From contig OZ176057.1 of the NCBI GenBank assembly GCA_964247055.1, positions 3,286,001 through 3,350,000 of the forward strand: a stretch of 64,000 bases of DNA, given 5' to 3'. Position 1 is the first letter of the stretch. The number at the start of each line of letters is the position of its first letter. The position numbers were made by a program, and so were the translations under genes. The DNA is from Paragordius varius. Lineage: Eukaryota; Nematomorpha. Below, piece by piece: positions 49,719 to 62,560 of this stretch. The notes beneath the pieces were generated by a model. The model was not told the origin of the DNA and made no database searches. It saw only the letters and a program-made list of their open reading frames with translations.

Positions 49719-50930
49719 TTAGGGAATATTATTTTTTAAGTAATATGAAAAAAATCCGAAACTTTTAATTTTCTCCTTGTATAAATTAAACATTAAAATC
49801 ACGCCAGGTTCTGTAATAAAAAATAGCATGGTTACGGATATCAAAAACGTATAATTGATATATATACAGGTATAAATAAATGTTAGAGTATAGAGGTAGT
49901 TTTGTAGGAGAAAACAAACTATACGTGATAAAAGCACAATTAATATTAGCAAATTTAGCACAGTCAATTGGTATAAATCTCGTTTGGTTTCCCTCAACTG
50001 ATAGAGGCGTATTTGTGAGATTAAAAGTTTTTTCGATGTCTGACCAGTTTCTACATTCAATGGCAGTTGAATAGCTTTTGGTTCATGTAAAATGATGCCT
50101 GGCAACATAGGCAAATTTTTTGAGTCGTTTTTCTGGCGACAATGTTTGAAATATTTTATCACATTATATTTTACAAATAAAGGTTTCCAATATCTCAACT
50201 TTAAACGTAGATCCTTTGTTTCATGCTGGTGATCTTTATTATTCGAAACTAGATTATTATCTCTTGAATGAATTTTCCTGCTTCTTTGTAAATTCCATAT
50301 AAGGAAATGCGTGACATTGCAAATATTTATACGCACAACTTCTACAAGAGCACACGTTCCGAAAATTAAAAATATATAAGGAATCAACTTGGTCACAATA
50401 GTATTATACGTTAAAATGAAATGTTTTGAGATGTTTTGTTTAAACCAGTCCGGTTTCATTTTATAAGCTAAATGTACTGTTATCAGACTTACAATGCTAA
50501 TAATATAAGCACTATATAAAAAGAGTTTGACACGATGCCAAATGCCATTGTAAAAAGTAAAAATTAATCTAGTGACACGATAAAATATGGTCAGGAGAAG
50601 CGCATAGCTTTGGGTAGTTATTAGAATTTGATTGCATGAGAACAGTAGATAGGGTAGCGGAAAAATTTCTAAAAAAATGCAAATTTTACCGATTGTGTGC
50701 GTTAACAAAAAGGCTATAGAATATATTCTACTAAAGGAGATCCATTTCTGTTTAAGACTCCTTTTCCAATATTTATTGATTATATTATGACAATAGTTCA
50801 ATCTGAGTTTCGACCCAAAAGGTAAAGCCTTTGGAAAATATCGAATGAGGAGGAAGCATATTAGACGAATTGCATGTAACACTAAACATGTCCATTCTAT
50901 AAAATTCATGATTTTCCGAATTTTAAACAT
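49719..50930 (-). CDS. Seven-helix receptor-like membrane protein, intronless
   Basis: A 403-residue uninterrupted frame, far longer than chance in this AT-rich sequence. I count seven hydrophobic segments: near residues 8-32, 68-96, 107-127, 134-158, 182-205, 321-345 and 350-378, with a long basic loop between the fifth and sixth. This is the layout of a rhodopsin-like GPCR. A Cys at the start of helix 3 (LFSCNQIL) and a proline late in helix 7 (FFITEPGVILMF, where NPxxY would stand), followed by a basic amphipathic NLYKEKIKSF resembling helix 8, agree with that. A canonical DRY is missing; the nearest match is YRVTR. I do not recognise a subfamily. It could be a lineage-specific chemoreceptor-type GPCR or an unrelated multi-pass protein. 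It stands alone, with no gene within 5 kb on either side. Confidence 0.45.
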   Translation of the reverse strand: MFKIRKIMNFIEWTCLVLHAIRLICFLLIRYFPKALPFGSKLRLNYCHNIINKYWKRSLKQKWISFSRIYSIAFLLTHTIGKICIFLEIFPLPYLLFSCNQILITTQSYALLLTIFYRVTRLIFTFYNGIWHRVKLFLYSAYIISIVSLITVHLAYKMKPDWFKQNISKHFILTYNTIVTKLIPYIFLIFGTCALVEVVRINICNVTHFLIWNLQRSRKIHSRDNNLVSNNKDHQHETKDLRLKLRYWKPLFVKYNVIKYFKHCRQKNDSKNLPMLPGIILHEPKAIQLPLNVETGQTSKKLLISQIRLYQLRETKRDLYQLTVLNLLILIVLLSRIVCFLLQNYLYTLTFIYTCIYINYTFLISVTMLFFITEPGVILMFNLYKEKIKSFGFFSYYLKNNIP

Positions 50931-51813
50931 AAGAAAAATGGAGTTTTATTGCAAAGAACAATAATCTTATATTTTGGCTACCAAAAGATGGATTAAAATT
51001 ACCCAAATAGATTTTTTTTATAAATACAATTATTGCTAATCGCTAATTGTGGCTGATAATGAATACGCCTTAATAAAAAATCTAATTTGTTATTTGATAT
51101 TGGGGCATTATCATGCAAAGCGTGCACAATGGTTACGTTTTTTGGAAGTTTCACGTTTATAAAGAGATTTTTATGAAAAATATATATATAAGGGGGCTTT
51201 AGTTTTTTGAAATTACGTGTGTTCTCTAGTAATTAATTAATTTAAATGAAACGTACATAAGGTAATTAAAAATTGGATCTAAGAGTAAATGATTATCCAC
51301 ATAAATAATATCTCCCTTTAAAGGTACTATTAGGCCAATTTAACTAAAAATATTTAAAATTTTTAATCCAAAACATCAATATTAAAGTATGTTTATATAT
51401 TTTATTAGAAATTGAGATTTACATATTAAATACAATATCATTCCCATGGAATTAATATTTAAAAAATCAAAAAACTTACCTTCGCCTGCTATTAAACATA
51501 GGCTTCTCTACATGGGTAATTTTACTAAATGTTTGTGCATTTTTTTATTTTGTTGAATGATGCTTTATCCGATTTTAGACAATTGCAGGTAAAAATTCTT
51601 AAATTTAAGCTGTGTCTGAGGTCGATTATCAATAAACTTTATCAGCAATGGTAAAGCTGAAAAAATTGGATTTTCTAATGCCCATGTGTTTATATGAAAC
51701 CGGGTGATTTTTCAAGTTCTAGTGAGCCCCGCGGAACCATTTGTATTGGTAATGGGAGTTTTATATTACAAAGAAAACATTTATTAAATACCAAAATTAA
51801 ACATGTCTGTGGA
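50931..51813. other. Spacer between receptor-like gene and transposon nest
   Basis: About 880 bp, nothing recognised. It should hold the promoter of the - strand frame ending at 50930. Confidence 0.4.
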
Positions 51814-51930
51814 ATATCACATACTTAAATTATATATTTTGCTTGAAGATAAATTAACATTAACTACGTGTATCATAAAGTGTTATAAGTGTTTAAAGGT
51901 GCTTTTGTGTCCACGAAAATAGGATTTAAC
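51814..51930 (-). repeat. LTR remnant at the left end of the Mag-like fossil
   Basis: It shares the boundary ATATCACA, a block matching ttaacattaactacgtgt, and GTGTCCACGAAAA with 63888-64000 in the same orientation and spacing. That is what two LTRs of one - strand element should show. The inner border is uncertain. Confidence 0.65.
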
Positions 51931-52106
51931 TTAACATTACTCTTTCCCTGTCCTTGATATCTATCTGGTGGGCGGATTCGTATAGGGTATGGCCGTTCTG
52001 TGTGAGTGTCAGTGGTAGGTGATATAGTGGGTGTTGGGATTGCAACTCAATGATGGGTTTCGAGGGTAGGGATGGTGATGCCAGGGCTTTGGTCGTGACA
52101 GTAGGG

Positions 52107-53925
52107 CAGTGGTACTCACCAAAAAAATGTGACGGGCCAAATAAAATATATTTTTTTTTCGAGGGCCATGAACCTGAATATGGCAAATATTCCATAGCTA
52201 TTTGACACATATGCACATATTTAACTCTAAATCAGCACAATGAATTTTTTGCGGATCGCATGTAAATCCAGCTAAAAACGCGTTTTGCACCATTTAGTTT
52301 AAAAAATTAAATATTTTGATAACATTTATTTTGATATTCAATAATTTTTGACAAATTCGGTTTCGCCTCATGACAGGCCAATTTTAACATGTCGTCCATT
52401 TGATTCGGTTAAGCGATTTATGTATGTATTCTTGACATATTTCATTTTTGAATGTGCCGTCTCACACGTGTAAGTTGAGGGAAAAACAGTTAGGATAACT
52501 TACATTTTTAATATTTTCATATTTATTTTGCACATCTTGCCAAAACCCACATCTTTCTTCGCTATGATTTCCTTGAATATAGACTCCGAATTAGAATAAT
52601 TATTAGAATCTATGAATTCTATGATATGCGCCTGATCAAAACCGAAATGTTCAAGTTGCTTTTTATTGGATATATCCATATGCCATGACAATGAGTTATA
52701 ATGAATTTTTAAATATTTCCTTCTCGAATTTTAACTCATTAGATAGAAATGTTAAATGAATGTCTGTATTAAATTAATCTCCGCAGTAAATTCCATCTTT
52801 TCTTCATGAATCGTTTTAAGTGTTAGAAAATATGAGAGTGTATTTATATAATCTTGTTTATATATATTATTAATTTTTCTTCAAAAGCAAATATTTTAAT
52901 AGCAAATTGGGTTATTATTTTCCCTTGAAGACTTGTATTTTAGTAATGTCGCAAAGGCCGGCTAATAATCAGAAGTTGTTTTAAACGGAGGTTTATTTCT
53001 CTGCCACGGATGTGTTTAACTATATCCACTACGTTTTAGTTACTGAATTGGGTGATTCATCTTTTACACGCGAAACCAAGTTTTGCTGATGAATAAAGCA
53101 GGGAAAGGATAAAATATTTTGCAAATTATTTTGTTTTTTCAAAGACGAATAAATTTTTTGTTTATTCCAATCATAGAGGGACAGCCACCTGTGCAGATAC
53201 CAATATAGATATACCATTATTATCGTAAAAAGTTCTAATTATTTCGAGAAAATCGATTTCTTTCGTGTATTCTTCATTGGTAAAAATTTTAAATATTCCT
53301 CGTTGATTATGTTGTCCTTATATATGAGGCAGGTAACAACATTTTTATTTAAAACGACAAAAAAATTTTCTTCCCATTCTTTTATAAAGGAACGATTTTC
53401 ATCGGATAATTTACGTTTTTTACCATTAGATGTTATTCATTGAATTTATGTTTAAATATTATGTAAATTTTTTCAAAAAAATAGGAATATAATCTGAATT
53501 ATGCTATAAAAAAACAGGCGAAATTTAATGATCTTGATTTGAAAAATATTTATGGGCAGTTATTAAAAATGCAGGATAGCAATGAAAAGAATATGTATAT
53601 GGAAGTTTGGGTGAAAGGCTTGCTTAAATACAAAAAAAAATGGAATAAAAATTTCAAAATAGAAAAGAAAATAGAATACAGAGAAACAACGTATGCCAAA
53701 ATTTTAAAATCATTTTTATGTAGAGAAATTTTTCTACATTTCAAATTGGGTAAAAAATAAAACAAAATTAATTTTAAAGAAAATAGATTAATATTAAAAT
53801 AAGCGAAAATTTGTTTATGTGTACATCAATAAAAAAATAATTTAAGTATCAATATGGTCATAGGGCAATTTTAAAGCACTCTTAGGGCCGCATGCGGCCC
53901 GCGGGCCGCGGTTTGAGTATCACTG
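52107..53925 (-). mobile_element. hAT element copy 1 (1.82 kb)
   Basis: Begins CAGTGGTACTCACC and ends GTTTGAGTATCACTG, with a perfect 8-bp target duplication cagtaggg at 52099-52106 and 53926-53933. The - strand keeps decayed transposase pieces: FIHQQNLVSRV at 53029-53217, which recalls the CIIHQxxLC motif of the GTF2IRD2/ZBED-like hAT group, and 52500-52691. It cannot encode a working transposase. By eye it is identical to copy 2 except for a 3-bp difference. It lies inside the Mag-like fossil. Confidence 0.9.
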
Positions 53926-54224
53926 CAGTAGGGTATCTGACACATAGGTCATGCGATGATGGTGTTTCTTCGGACGATGTTGTCCTTTTCCATTATTCTC
54001 ACATCCTTCCTTTGGACTCAGTTGGTCAGCGTGTTTTCAGATGATTTTGTTACCATCTCGTATTTCATATGAGAGTAATCTGAGTCGTTTATTTCCTTTT
54101 CGCATTGATTAGTTCATTTTTTATATATTTTTTTCGTATTCATGGTATTTGTGGTTCAGTTTTACACCTTCTAACAAGTCTGTCTGTTTATATTTTAGCC
54201 ATGTGATTGGATTGGGTAGGGTAT

Positions 54225-54542
54225 TGTTAGAGTGTAACTGACAGGCTAATTTGAATAGACCTGTTATTACACGATTAGGTTAAACACACATCATCCGTTA
54301 TATATCAGTACATTAACCTATTAACTTATCTGTATACTATAATTATATTATTATAACCTCCCCACCACTTGTGAATATCATTATTATACCTTGAGATAAT
54401 TGTATATAAGCAAACATCTCACCTTGATATATGTGAATACATTAAACCTAATTATCTTATATATATATATATATATATAGATCATGATATAACGCATGGT
54501 TTTTGTGATATACAATATATACATTGTCGTCCCCAGATAATA
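54225..54542 (+). repeat. 5' LTR of the 54.2-58.8 kb Gypsy element
   Basis: About 318 bp, starting TGTTAGAGTG and ending CCAGATAATA. It carries a TA microsatellite that is shorter here than in the 3' copy. The primer-binding site should follow at 54543 (TTGGTGGCC). Confidence 0.92.
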
Positions 54543-57500
54543 TTGGTGGCCAAAACAAGATATGACAGACGAACCAATGAACACCACAGCTCCTCATGCT
54601 AGTATTGCGAATTTAGCCATAGAAAAATATAACGATAATAATAAATTTGAAGAGTACCTCGAGTATATTAGCAACGTACTCGAGGCAAAGGATATTCCAG
54701 TAACCGAAAGAACGCTTAAATCAACGATACTAGCATATGGCGGATTCATGATAGTAAGAAAGATTAACCAACACCTATACCCCAAGAAAATAAAAGACGC
54801 CACATGGGCGGAGATCACGGAAACAGGCAAAAAAATATTCAATCCGACATAATCAAAATTCCAAGGTCGTTTTGAATTTTATAGGCTGACGCAACGAGGG
54901 TGAAAGTTTTATCCAATTCCTTGAGCGTGTCAAGATAGGAGCTGAAGAAGCTCAATTTACTGAAGCCATAGAACAACGTATTCGTGATGCATTCGTAATA
55001 GGACTGCGACAGCCTCAACTAGAGATGGATATCCATTCCAGGTATCCAGATGCTTTGATAAACGGTATTCCTGTTCCACTAACAATCGTAGATCTCGCAC
55101 TAGCACATTAGTCTGCTAAGGCTGGATTACAAAATAACAATAATAGTAATAACAATAGCAATCGATACAGTAGCAATAATAATATCAATCGGTTACAACA
55201 TAATAAATTCAATCGACAAACAATAATAAAACCTTCTACCACATGTAAATATTGCGGCACCACACACCCACCCAACAAGTGTCCAGCCTGGAGACGATCC
55301 TGCAACAAATACGGAAAGCTGAACCATGTGTGGCCAAAAGACAAAGACCCAACTTCAATAGGCAATTGTTGAAGGAAATTAACGTGGGTCATAAGGCGCT
55401 AACTCCCTTACTGATAACACTAGTAATAAACGGGTTAAAAAAAGTTTTTATATATGATACCGGTTCGGACATTAGTGTAATAAACTTTGCCACATGGGAG
55501 CAAATCGGTAAACCCAAGCTGCGTCCGACACCCCCAGTAAAATCGTACAACAATACCACAGTGCCAATGATGGGGACAGCAAGTGTCAAGGTCCAGGTAA
55601 ATGGTAAACAAATGGCCGGGGACATATGTGTCCTATGCAAAACGATGGGGATGGCCCCGCTAATCTGTGGACTGGACTGGATGGCGAAATTCCAGATCGA
55701 GATGCCACAGGTTAAAGTTAATTATCTTAAATTGAATGAGATTTGTGAAAATTTTAAAAATTTATTCGAAAATAAGTCAGGGTGTTATAAGGACCCTGTA
55801 AAAATTCGCATTGCAGGGAATGCGATCCCGAAAATATGGCCATGTCGCAGGGTGCCTTTTCCATTAAGAGAAAAGGTGGAGAAAGAGCTGACGAGGCTAG
55901 AAAAGTTAGGCATTTTAGAACCGGTTGATCCTAACACCACACCTGTGACATGGGCCACGCCTACGGTTAATGTACTTAAACCGAATGGCGAATTAAGAAT
56001 ATGTAGTGATTTTCGGGTAACGATTAATAAGTGGTTGCAAGAAGACTCCCACATAATTCCCGCGTTTGATGAGTTGGTATCGAAAATAGGTGAAGGTATC
56101 ACATTCACGAAAATTGATTTAAAAGATGCTTACCTCCAGATGCCAGTGGCAGAGGAGTGTCAAGAATTGTTAACTATCTCAACACATAAAGGTTTTTTTA
56201 GATACAAACGCATGCCGTTTGGACTGGCCACGGCACCTATCATCTTCCAAAGAGTGATGGAACAAGTGCTGGCTGGAAGTTCGGGAACTTGCGTTATTTA
56301 GATGACGTCCTAGTGACTGGTAGGACGGAAAATGAGCACATTAACAATTTAAATAACGTATTAAGTCGTCTTGATAAGGCCGGATTTAAATTAAGACAAG
56401 ATAAAATAATGATAGGCGCAGAATCAGTAAACTATTTAGGGTTTGAAATATCGAAAAAGGGTATAAGCCCGTGTGAAAGCAAACTCAAAACAATTAAGGA
56501 ACTAAAAAGGCCGGTAGATAAAAAGTCGTTACGTAGTTTTTTAGGTTTTTTGACATTTCATGAACGCTTTATACCAAAATTACAAATGATAGTCGGTCCC
56601 TTACATGAATTAACTAGTAAAAATACGAGATGGTGTTGGACCGAGAAACATGAGGAAAGCTGGTTAGCAGCTAAGAATCTGTTAAGCGAAAAATTGTTTT
56701 TAACACCATATAATTCGAATAGGAAATTGATAATAGAAACTGATGCGTCAGATTTAGGATTCGGATGTATTCTAAGTCATGAAGTTAATAGTGAAAGGTT
56801 ACCGATAGCGTATGCCTCACAAAAGTGTAGCAACGCTGAAAGGATTTATTCCACTATAGAGAAGGAATTAAAAGCAATATTATTTGCGTTACGAAAGTTT
56901 CATAGTTTCATATATGGTAGAAAATTTATAATATTAACTGACCATTTACCTTTAGTAAAGTTATTAAATAGAGATCGAAATTTAAAAGAGATACATAATG
57001 CTAAAATACCTAGGTGGATTAATATGATAAATGAATACGACTTTAATATAAGTCATCAAAAAGAGGCTCAAAATAGAGCTGATTATTTATCGAGATGGCC
57101 GATTGACGAGATCGTTGCCTATGATGAAGATTATGCGACCAGATATTTGAGATTTTTGAATTGTCATAACGTGCGGTTAAGCAGAGATGAAATTAGAAAA
57201 GAAACATTAGATTCAGTATTACAAAAAGTAATTAAAGCGTTAAACAACCATGACTGGAGTTCTCCAGAATTAAAAAAGTTTGTAAACCGTAAAGACGAGT
57301 TGGCATATCAATATGGCTTATTAAGTTTAAATGATCGGATTGTAATTCCGAAACCCCTCCAAAAAAAGGTGGTGAGATACCTACACAGCGGGCATAACAA
57401 CGTAGAGACCATGAAAGCGATGGCCAGATTTACGTGTTATTGGCCAGAATTAGAAAATGACCTGGTAAAAGCCAGTAGTCAATGCGAATCGTGCCACGTA

Positions 57501-58483
57501 GTAGGCCGAATGTCACTCAGAATTCCACGTATCAGTGGGATCATAATGTTGCTGTGTGGGAGCGTTTGCATATTGATATAGCCGGACCGGTAGACGGTTT
57601 GTATTGGTTGTTGATAATTGATAGTGCCTCGAAATGGGCAGAAGGATTTATGTTGAAAAAGGTAACCGCAGCGAATATCCACAAATTAGAAGAAACGTTT
57701 GCAAGGTTTGGTTTGCAAGAGAGATCGTGAGCGATAACGCTTCGTACTTCAGTAACAAGTACTTTACGTCAACCTTAAGTACGTTAGGGGTGAAACATAT
57801 TAAGGTTACCCCCTACCACCCTAAGAGTAATGGGATGGTAGAAAGGTTAGTAGGTACAATAAAAAATAAATATAAAAGAATAAAAAATAATGGGTTATCC
57901 ACCCACGAAGCGTTTAACACTAGCTTATGGGCGTATAGAAATTCTATACACTCAACAACGAAAGATACCCTGGCCCAGTTAATGTTTAAGCGTACCCCCC
58001 ATACGCCCTTAACCTGGTTAAATAGTAGGGAGAGATTGTTAGATGCACCGGCCCCCCGACGGCAGTTTGCCATTAATGACCAGGTAATGATTAAAAATGA
58101 ATTAAGTCCAGGGTGGCGCACCGGAGAGATTACGGACCGTACAGGGTTATTTTCATACAAGGTATGGGACAAGAACCGAGACAAAGTTGTGAGGAAACAC
58201 GCTGACCAAATAGTACAACAACCACAACCACAGCCGACCACTGCCAGCAACACAAATGAGGAGGAGGTAACCACTGCCACGGATGATGGAACAATCGCTG
58301 AAACGCAACCAAACACGATCAATTCAAGGGACGAAATCGAACTTACTCCGACAGCCGAAAGTCCAAATAATAATAATAGCCAGAAACCTGAGACTATCTA
58401 CTCCCCCGCTAAAACACAAGAACGGCGGTACCCGACAAGAAATCGGCAGAAACCTGCCCGCTTTCGTTAGGGGGGGGAAGTGA

Positions 58484-58717
58484 TGTTAGAGTGTAACTGA
58501 CAGGCTAATTTGAATAGACCTGTTATTACACGATTAGGGTAAACACACAACATTCGTTATATATCAGTACATTAACCTATTAACTTATCTGTATACTATT
58601 ATTATATTATTATAACCTCCCCACCACTTGTGAATATTATTATTATACCTTGAGATAATTGTATATAAGCAAACATCTCACCTTGATAAATGTGAATACA
58701 TTAAACCTAATTATCTT

Positions 58718-58770
<53 letters not shown>

Positions 58771-58836
58771 TCATGATATAACGCAAGGTTTTTGTGATAT
58801 ACAATATATACTTTACATTGTCGTCCCCAGATAATA
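58484..58836 (+). repeat. 3' LTR of the 54.2-58.8 kb Gypsy element
   Basis: About 353 bp, the same start and end as the 5' LTR. The extra length is mainly an expanded TA run (about 58723-58768). I count roughly nine substitutions against the 5' LTR. Confidence 0.92.
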
Positions 58837-60738
58837 GGTATGTTTTAGGAAAAGTTGAGCGGGACATGTATTTGTAGCACTGTGTATGTTAGTGCGGTAT
58901 CCCCAAAGCGTGTTGTTTATTTATTTTTATTGTGGGTCACCGGCTTCTGCTGACCGATAATGTGTTTTGAGGGTATATATCACTCGTTCCACCATTCCGT
59001 TCGTTTTTGGATGATAGGGAACTGATATTACATGATTAATGTTTCCCGTTTCCATGATTTTTTTAAGCTAATCAGATGTAAAGTAACGTTGTCGGTTACT
59101 ATCATTCTTGGAGATCCATATCGACTCAAACATTCGTCTAAATTTAAGATATTTTTAGTCGATATCATTTTCGATAGTTTAACTTCGACCCATCGAGAAT
59201 AATTGTCAATAAGAACTCTCCAATAAAAATTGTCTATCGGGCCTGCTATATTTAGATGTAATCTCTCCCATATTGCTGTAGTGTTCCAATTGTATGAGGG
59301 ATTCAGTTGGCATCGGACGGTTTTCTTGACATTTTTTACACGTATCTACACTTTTTTATGTCGCTTTCCATGTTTGCCAAAAAATTATTTGTCTTTCTGG
59401 TTCGTACATTGCTCTGACCGCGGGTGTCCGTAATGTAATAAATGTAAGAAATTATTTTAAGATTCGGGAATCATTAATCTATGCCAATATAATAACCCGT
59501 GCGTATTTTCAATTTCATTTCTAAAACTGTGGAATGGATGTAATGTTTGAATGCAATTGTTTGCTCTTAGTGCACTTATTACCTGTTTTAATCAGAGTCG
59601 GTTGGTCTGGCTAATATGGTCACGATTTATATTGAATAGATTACTATTGACAAACCTTAGTGTTCTGCTATTTGAAGGCATTCTGTGTCTTGTTGTTGTA
59701 GATCTGTCGGCATGCGAGACAATTGATTGGCAATGTTTTTGGCTTTTAATGTACCGTAGATGGTAATTCGGCTTTATAAATTCAACGTAGTATCTTAAAA
59801 TCGTTTTTTGGTCTAGTTTACGATTATTTCCCAACAGCTTTATTAGTGGTTTGTGATCAGTACTCAGTTCAAACTTCTTCCCCGTAATAAACGTTTTAAT
59901 TTTTATAAAAACGAAACGTATAGCTTGTGATTCCTTTTTTATCACTGAATTTTTTCGGGTTCAGACTACTTTCTTCATACCTAGGCAATCGGTTTATTTA
60001 TGCTCTCCAGCGTGATCTGTAGTAATACTGATCCCTACCCTTTATTCAGAGCATCTGTTCTGAATAGGTAACTCAGGGTTGAACGGAGTTGGTTTAACAG
60101 TATAGCATATTAAATTTTTGGCTCTGTTAAAACAATCCTTGTTTTATAACTGCTTAGGTCGTGAAGTACAGCCAAAATTCCATGCAATTTTGGGAGGAAT
60201 CATGTGTGCAAATTTAGTAATAAGAAAGACTTGAGTGTTGTTTTGTTAGTGGGTTTTGGGAAGTCTTGTATGGCTATAACTTTATCGGCGGCTGGTCAGA
60301 TGTCGTTGTTTGACATAACATATCCTAAATAGCTTACAGACGGTTGAAAAAGTTTTAGTTTTCTTTTACTTAATATTCGTCTAGACGTTTAAATACCCTT
60401 TCTAAGTCTCTTATGTGCGCTTCGGTTTGTCCCTCTTATTAAAATATCGTCTAAATATACAGTTGTTTCTGACAGTTATTTAAATTTTATCCATTAATCT
60501 TAAAAAATGCAGGGGGCGCCTATTAGACCAAAGAGAAGTTTTTATATATAAAATACCCTAGGGTTGTTGTAATTCTTAGAAACTTTTGATTTTCTTGATC
60601 TATTGGCAATTGTAAAAAGTGTCTTTTAAATCGATTAACAAAAATGATTCTCTTCATCTTTTGGAAACTAATTCGTCAACGGAATATTATGGCTGTCATC
60701 TACTAAATACGAATTTATTGTACCACGATAATCTACAC

Positions 60739-62560
60739 CAGTGGTACTCACCAAAAAAATGTGACGGGCCAAATAAAATATATTTTTTTTTCGAGGGCCA
60801 TGAACCTGAATATGGCAAATATTCCATAGCTATTTGACACATATGCACATATTTAACTCTAAATCAGCACAATGAATTTTTTGCGGATCGCATGTAAATC
60901 CAGCTAAAAACGCGTTTTGCACCATTTAGTTTAAAAAATTAAATATTTTGATAACATTTATTTTGATATTCAATAATTTTTGACAAATTCGGTTTCGCCT
61001 CATGACAGGCCAATTTTAACATGTCGTCCATTTGATTCGGTTAAGCGATTTATGTATGTATTCTTGACATATTTCATTTTTGAATGTGCCGTCTCACACG
61101 TGTAAGTTGAGGGAAAAACAGTTAGGATAACTTACATTTTTAATATTTTCATATTTATTTTGCACATCTTGCCAAAACCCACATCTTTCTTCGCTATGAT
61201 TTCCTTGAATATAGACTCCGAATTAGAATAATTATTAGAATCTATGAATTCTATGATATGCGCCTGATCAAAACCGAAATGTTCAAGTTGCTTTTTATTG
61301 GATATATCCATATGCCATGACAATGAGTTATAATGAATTTTTAAATATTTCCTTCTCGAATTTTAACTCATTAGATAGAAATGTTAAATGAATGTCTGTA
61401 TTAAATTAATCTCCGCAGTAAATTCCATCTTTTCTTCATGAATCGTTTTAAGTGTTAGAAAATATGAGAGTGTATTTATATAATCTTGTTTATATATATT
61501 ATTAATTTTTCTTCAAAAGCAAATATTTTAATAGCAAATTGGGTTATTATTTTCCCTTGAAGACTTGTATTTTAGTAATGTCGCAAAGGCCGGCTAATAA
61601 TCAGAAGTTGTTTTAAACGGAGGTTTATTTCTCTGCCACGGATGTGTTTAACTATATCCACTACGTTTTAGTTACTGAATTGGGTGATTCATCTTTTACA
61701 CGCGAAACCAAGTTTTGCTGATGAATAAAGCAGGGAAAGGATAAAATATTTTGCAAATTATTTTGTTTTTTCAAAGACGAATAAATTTTTTGTTTATTCC
61801 AATCATAGAGGGACAGCCACCTGTGCAGATACCAATATAGATATACCATTATTATCGTAAAAAGTTCTAATTATTTCGAGAAAATCGATTTCTTTCGTGT
61901 ATTCTTCATTGGTAAAAATTTTAAATATTCCTCGTTGATTATGTTGTCCTTATATATGAGGCAGGTAACAACATTTTTATTTAAAACGACAAAAAAATTT
62001 TCTTCCCATTCTTTTATAAAGGAACGATTTTCATCGGATAATTTACGTTTTTTACCATTAGATGTTATTCATTGAATTTATGTTTAAATATTATGTAAAT
62101 TTTTTCAAAAAAATAGGAATATAATCTGAATTATGCTATAAAAAAACAGGCGAAATTTAATGATCTTGATTTGAAAAATATTTATGGGCAGTTATTAAAA
62201 ATGATGCAGGATAGCAATGAAAAGAATATGTATATGGAAGTTTGGGTGAAAGGCTTGCTTAAATACAAAAAAAAATGGAATAAAAATTTCAAAATAGAAA
62301 AGAAAATAGAATACAGAGAAACAACGTATGCCAAAATTTTAAAATCATTTTTATGTAGAGAAATTTTTCTACATTTCAAATTGGGTAAAAAATAAAACAA
62401 AATTAATTTTAAAGAAAATAGATTAATATTAAAATAAGCGAAAATTTGTTTATGTGTACATCAATAAAAAAATAATTTAAGTATCAATATGGTCATAGGG
62501 CAATTTTAAAGCACTCTTAGGGCCGCATGCGGCCCGCGGGCCGCGGTTTGAGTATCACTG
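60739..62560 (-). mobile_element. hAT element copy 2 (1.82 kb)
   Basis: Same element and orientation as 52107-53925, with termini CAGTGGTACTCACC and GAGTATCACTG and a perfect but different 8-bp target duplication atctacac at 60731-60738 and 62561-62568. The only difference I see is an extra ATG triplet near 62203. Different duplications prove separate insertions, not a segmental duplication. The lack of substitutions means one or both moved very recently, driven in trans. Confidence 0.92.

Larger units (their letters stand above)
54225..58836 (+). mobile_element. Ty3/Gypsy LTR retrotransposon, nearly complete fossil
   Basis: Two LTRs enclose gag and pol in Gypsy order: a CCHC knuckle (about 55244-55282), aspartic protease with a DTGSD site (about 55456), reverse transcriptase with YLDDV (about 56295), RNase H (TDHLPL, about 56940), then integrase with its HHCC region, D-D-E core (DSASKW, SDNASYF, PKSNGMVER) and a tail ending near 58470. 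A purine-rich tract (58471-58483) precedes the 3' LTR. The 5-bp target duplication ggtat is perfect (54220-54224, 58837-58841). It resembles the Mag / K02A2.6-like branch. It looks nearly whole but is broken in a few places (about three or four). LTR divergence of roughly 3% by eye makes it fairly young. It sits inside the older - strand fossil. Confidence 0.93.

Noticed and set aside
53539-53760. + strand frame of 73 codons in the hAT copies (also 62171-62395)
   Set aside because: Lys/Phe-rich and open on both strands because of AT bias; the transposase remnants are on the - strand.
55108-58322. Antisense frames across the Gypsy element (for example 55108-55392, 57813-58322)
   Set aside because: Mirror images of the pol coding region; no independent gene signature.
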